A stretch of 64,000 nucleotides of DNA. It comes from Apostichopus japonicus. Lineage: Eukaryota > Echinodermata > Holothuroidea > Aspidochirotida > Stichopodidae. Below are positions 62,730 through 64,000 of the stretch, piece after piece; within the stretch, counting starts at the first letter, position 1; the number at the start of each line of letters is the position of its first letter. A program made the position numbers and the translations under genes. Location of the stretch: contig NC_092570.1 in assembly GCF_037975245.1 (NCBI RefSeq), positions 10,455,001 to 10,519,000 on the forward strand, given 5' to 3'. The notes beneath the pieces are model-generated. The model was not told the DNA's origin. It worked only from the letters and a program-made list of their open reading frames with translations, and ran no database searches.

Positions 62730-63514
62730 GGTTTCGATGAGATCGTAACCTTTGTAGTCATGTAGGCCGATGTCTGTGTGTGTGCGTGCGTATGTATGTG
62801 TGAGCGCGCGGGCGCGTTTGTTTTGCTATCTGACCGAGGACTTGAACAAAAGAATTTCAGGTCCTCGGTTGTGATTTCTAAAGAATCACCACGTCCTCGG
62901 AAGAATTCTATTGTATGGGGTATTGTTAAGGTTAGGGTTCATGGATTTGAACAATGGAAAATACAATGGGGTCCTCGGTCTGAATGTAATACAAACATGT
63001 GCGCATGTGTGTGTGTGTGATGCCTTGCTTGTAAACATGATATCTCAAGAAGGGAAGCTTGGACCAATGTCATATTAAAAGTAGGGGTACCACATTCAGT
63101 AGAAGAAGAATATTGTTTAAGAGGAGGTCAAAGGTTATTTCGGTTCACCAGGGGTCAAATTGTGAATAGCTTGCAACACGATATCTCAAGAAGAGAAGCT
63201 TGGACCAATCTCATATTTCGTGGGTAGGAGAACAACATTCAGCGAAAACGCCTATTGTGTTTTGGTGGAGGTCAAAAGTCATTCGGGGTCAAATTGTGAA
63301 AACCTTGTTAACACGATATCTCATTTAGGGAAGTTTGGATCAATCTCGTATGTCATGTGAAGGAGTACCACATTCATTAAAAGAAGCCTACTGTCTTTGG
63401 TGGAGGTCAAAGGTCATTTGAGGTTACTAGGGGCCAAATTGTGAAAACAATTTAAGCACAATATCTCAAGAAGGGAATCTTAGACCAATCTCATACTTAG
63501 TATGTAGTTGTGAC
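62730..63514 (+). repeat. Dispersed repeat with ~140-bp tandem units, copy B
   Basis: Starts GGTTTCGATGAGATCGTAAC and a GT run like copy A. Four ~140-bp units then begin near 63043, 63181, 63317 and 63461 (GATATCTCAAGAAGGGAAGC, then TTGGACCAATCTCAT). Each full unit carries an AGGTCA-A-AGGTCA type DR1: 63125-63137 with one mismatch, 63404-63416 perfect. Most also carry a GGTTCA-CCAG-GGGTCA type DR4 (63142-63157). Relative to copy A, about 230 bp (62790-63015) with four GTCCTCGG/CCGAGGAC words is inserted in the GT run. The repeat lies in the symporter intron. Confidence 0.75.
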
Positions 63515-64000
63515 CACTGGCGGATCCAGGGCCTTTGTTTGGGAGGGGCCAAAGTGGCATTAGAGTGATATGGGGGAGGGGTCTAAGGGGAAAATTTTCT
63601 ATTGCTGAATGCCCTCAGATGCAATTTGGTGCGACAAAAGTGTACAATGGTGATGTTAATTTACTTCTAAAAAAAATGTTTCCCAGGTGTAATTTTCTAA
63701 ACCATTTATAAAACAAAGTTGGGATCATCTTTCTCAAGAAATTTTATTTCTCATAGGTTATAAATTTCTTACAACCAGCCTGTAACTGCAAACTGGTGTT
63801 AAACTGTAAATCCTCATGCTCATACATTTACATAGCTCCCAACTCTTGAGAAGGCAAATGCTGGTCCATGCCACGAATCGCCGTCCTGGTGGAGGGGTAT
63901 AAGGGGAGGTGTCCCCCTCCCCTTTTGAATTTTTTTGGAATCCTGGTGATGCCTACATGGAAAATGGTGGCACTTAGAAAGGCTTTTGTCACCCAAAATT
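63515..64000 (+). mobile_element. hAT-like element, 5' part, cut by the window end
   Basis: The terminus CACTGGCGGATCCAGGGCC is followed by G-rich subterminal sequence and the words CAGATGCAATTTGGTGC and GTGTCCCCCTCCCC, both shared with the intronic element at 54185-54553. The right end is not in the window. Confidence 0.65.

Overview
This window is eukaryotic nuclear DNA. The two best genes carry spliceosomal introns (GT..AG with polypyrimidine tracts), and the rest is AT-rich, intron-like or intergenic sequence full of mini- and microsatellites, degenerate LINEs, a Penelope-type fragment and non-autonomous hAT-like elements. The frequent TAGGCCTA-type words, the repeat mix and the protein families suggest a marine invertebrate, perhaps an echinoderm such as a sea cucumber or sea urchin. 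That assignment is inference; no rRNA or mitochondrial sequence is present to confirm it.

Layout. 1-10 kb: gene-poor, with two minisatellites (about 1.17-2.05 and 6.85-7.82 kb), a possible solo LTR (4.0-4.6 kb) and a perfect 44-bp palindrome. 10.2-11.3 kb: a complete non-autonomous hAT-like element with an 8-bp target duplication. 12-23 kb: a tRNA-like relic, an 86-bp minisatellite, a cluster of three CRE palindromes and a recent 183-bp tandem duplication. 23.95-25.31 kb: a perfect GATA array of about 1.36 kb. 25.8-31.6 kb: reverse transcriptase and endonuclease pieces of a decayed LINE on the minus strand, plus a Penelope-like end. 32-43 kb: gene-poor, with a perfect hairpin beside a 174-nt pure purine tract, a second tRNA-like relic and inverted repeats.

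44.4-55.9 kb is the main coding locus. It holds two direct paralogues of a Golgi-type (type II membrane) sulfotransferase, each made of a 107-nt exon encoding the membrane anchor and a large catalytic exon. Between them lie a long imperfect inverted repeat (48.4-51.0 kb), a GAGTAC-rich element and another hAT-like element. The paralogues differ at 20 positions in the first 181 residues and at none in the next 200, which points to recent gene conversion. Copy 2 has a hAT-like insertion in its intron, and its last codons and stop lie in a 26-bp x 7 tandem array.

57-64 kb: a Penelope-like fragment flanked by a 63-bp target duplication, a short possible 5' exon, a LINE C-terminal fragment, and the 3'-terminal coding exon of an SLC5-family sodium/solute symporter on the minus strand (61,231-62,466). 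Its upstream exons lie beyond the window. A dispersed repeat whose ~140-bp tandem units carry nuclear-receptor half-sites in DR1 and DR4 spacing lies upstream of that exon and recurs inside the inverted repeat at 48.7 kb.

The sulfotransferases would modify glycans or proteins in the Golgi lumen and the symporter would work at the plasma membrane. Nothing in the sequence links them functionally.
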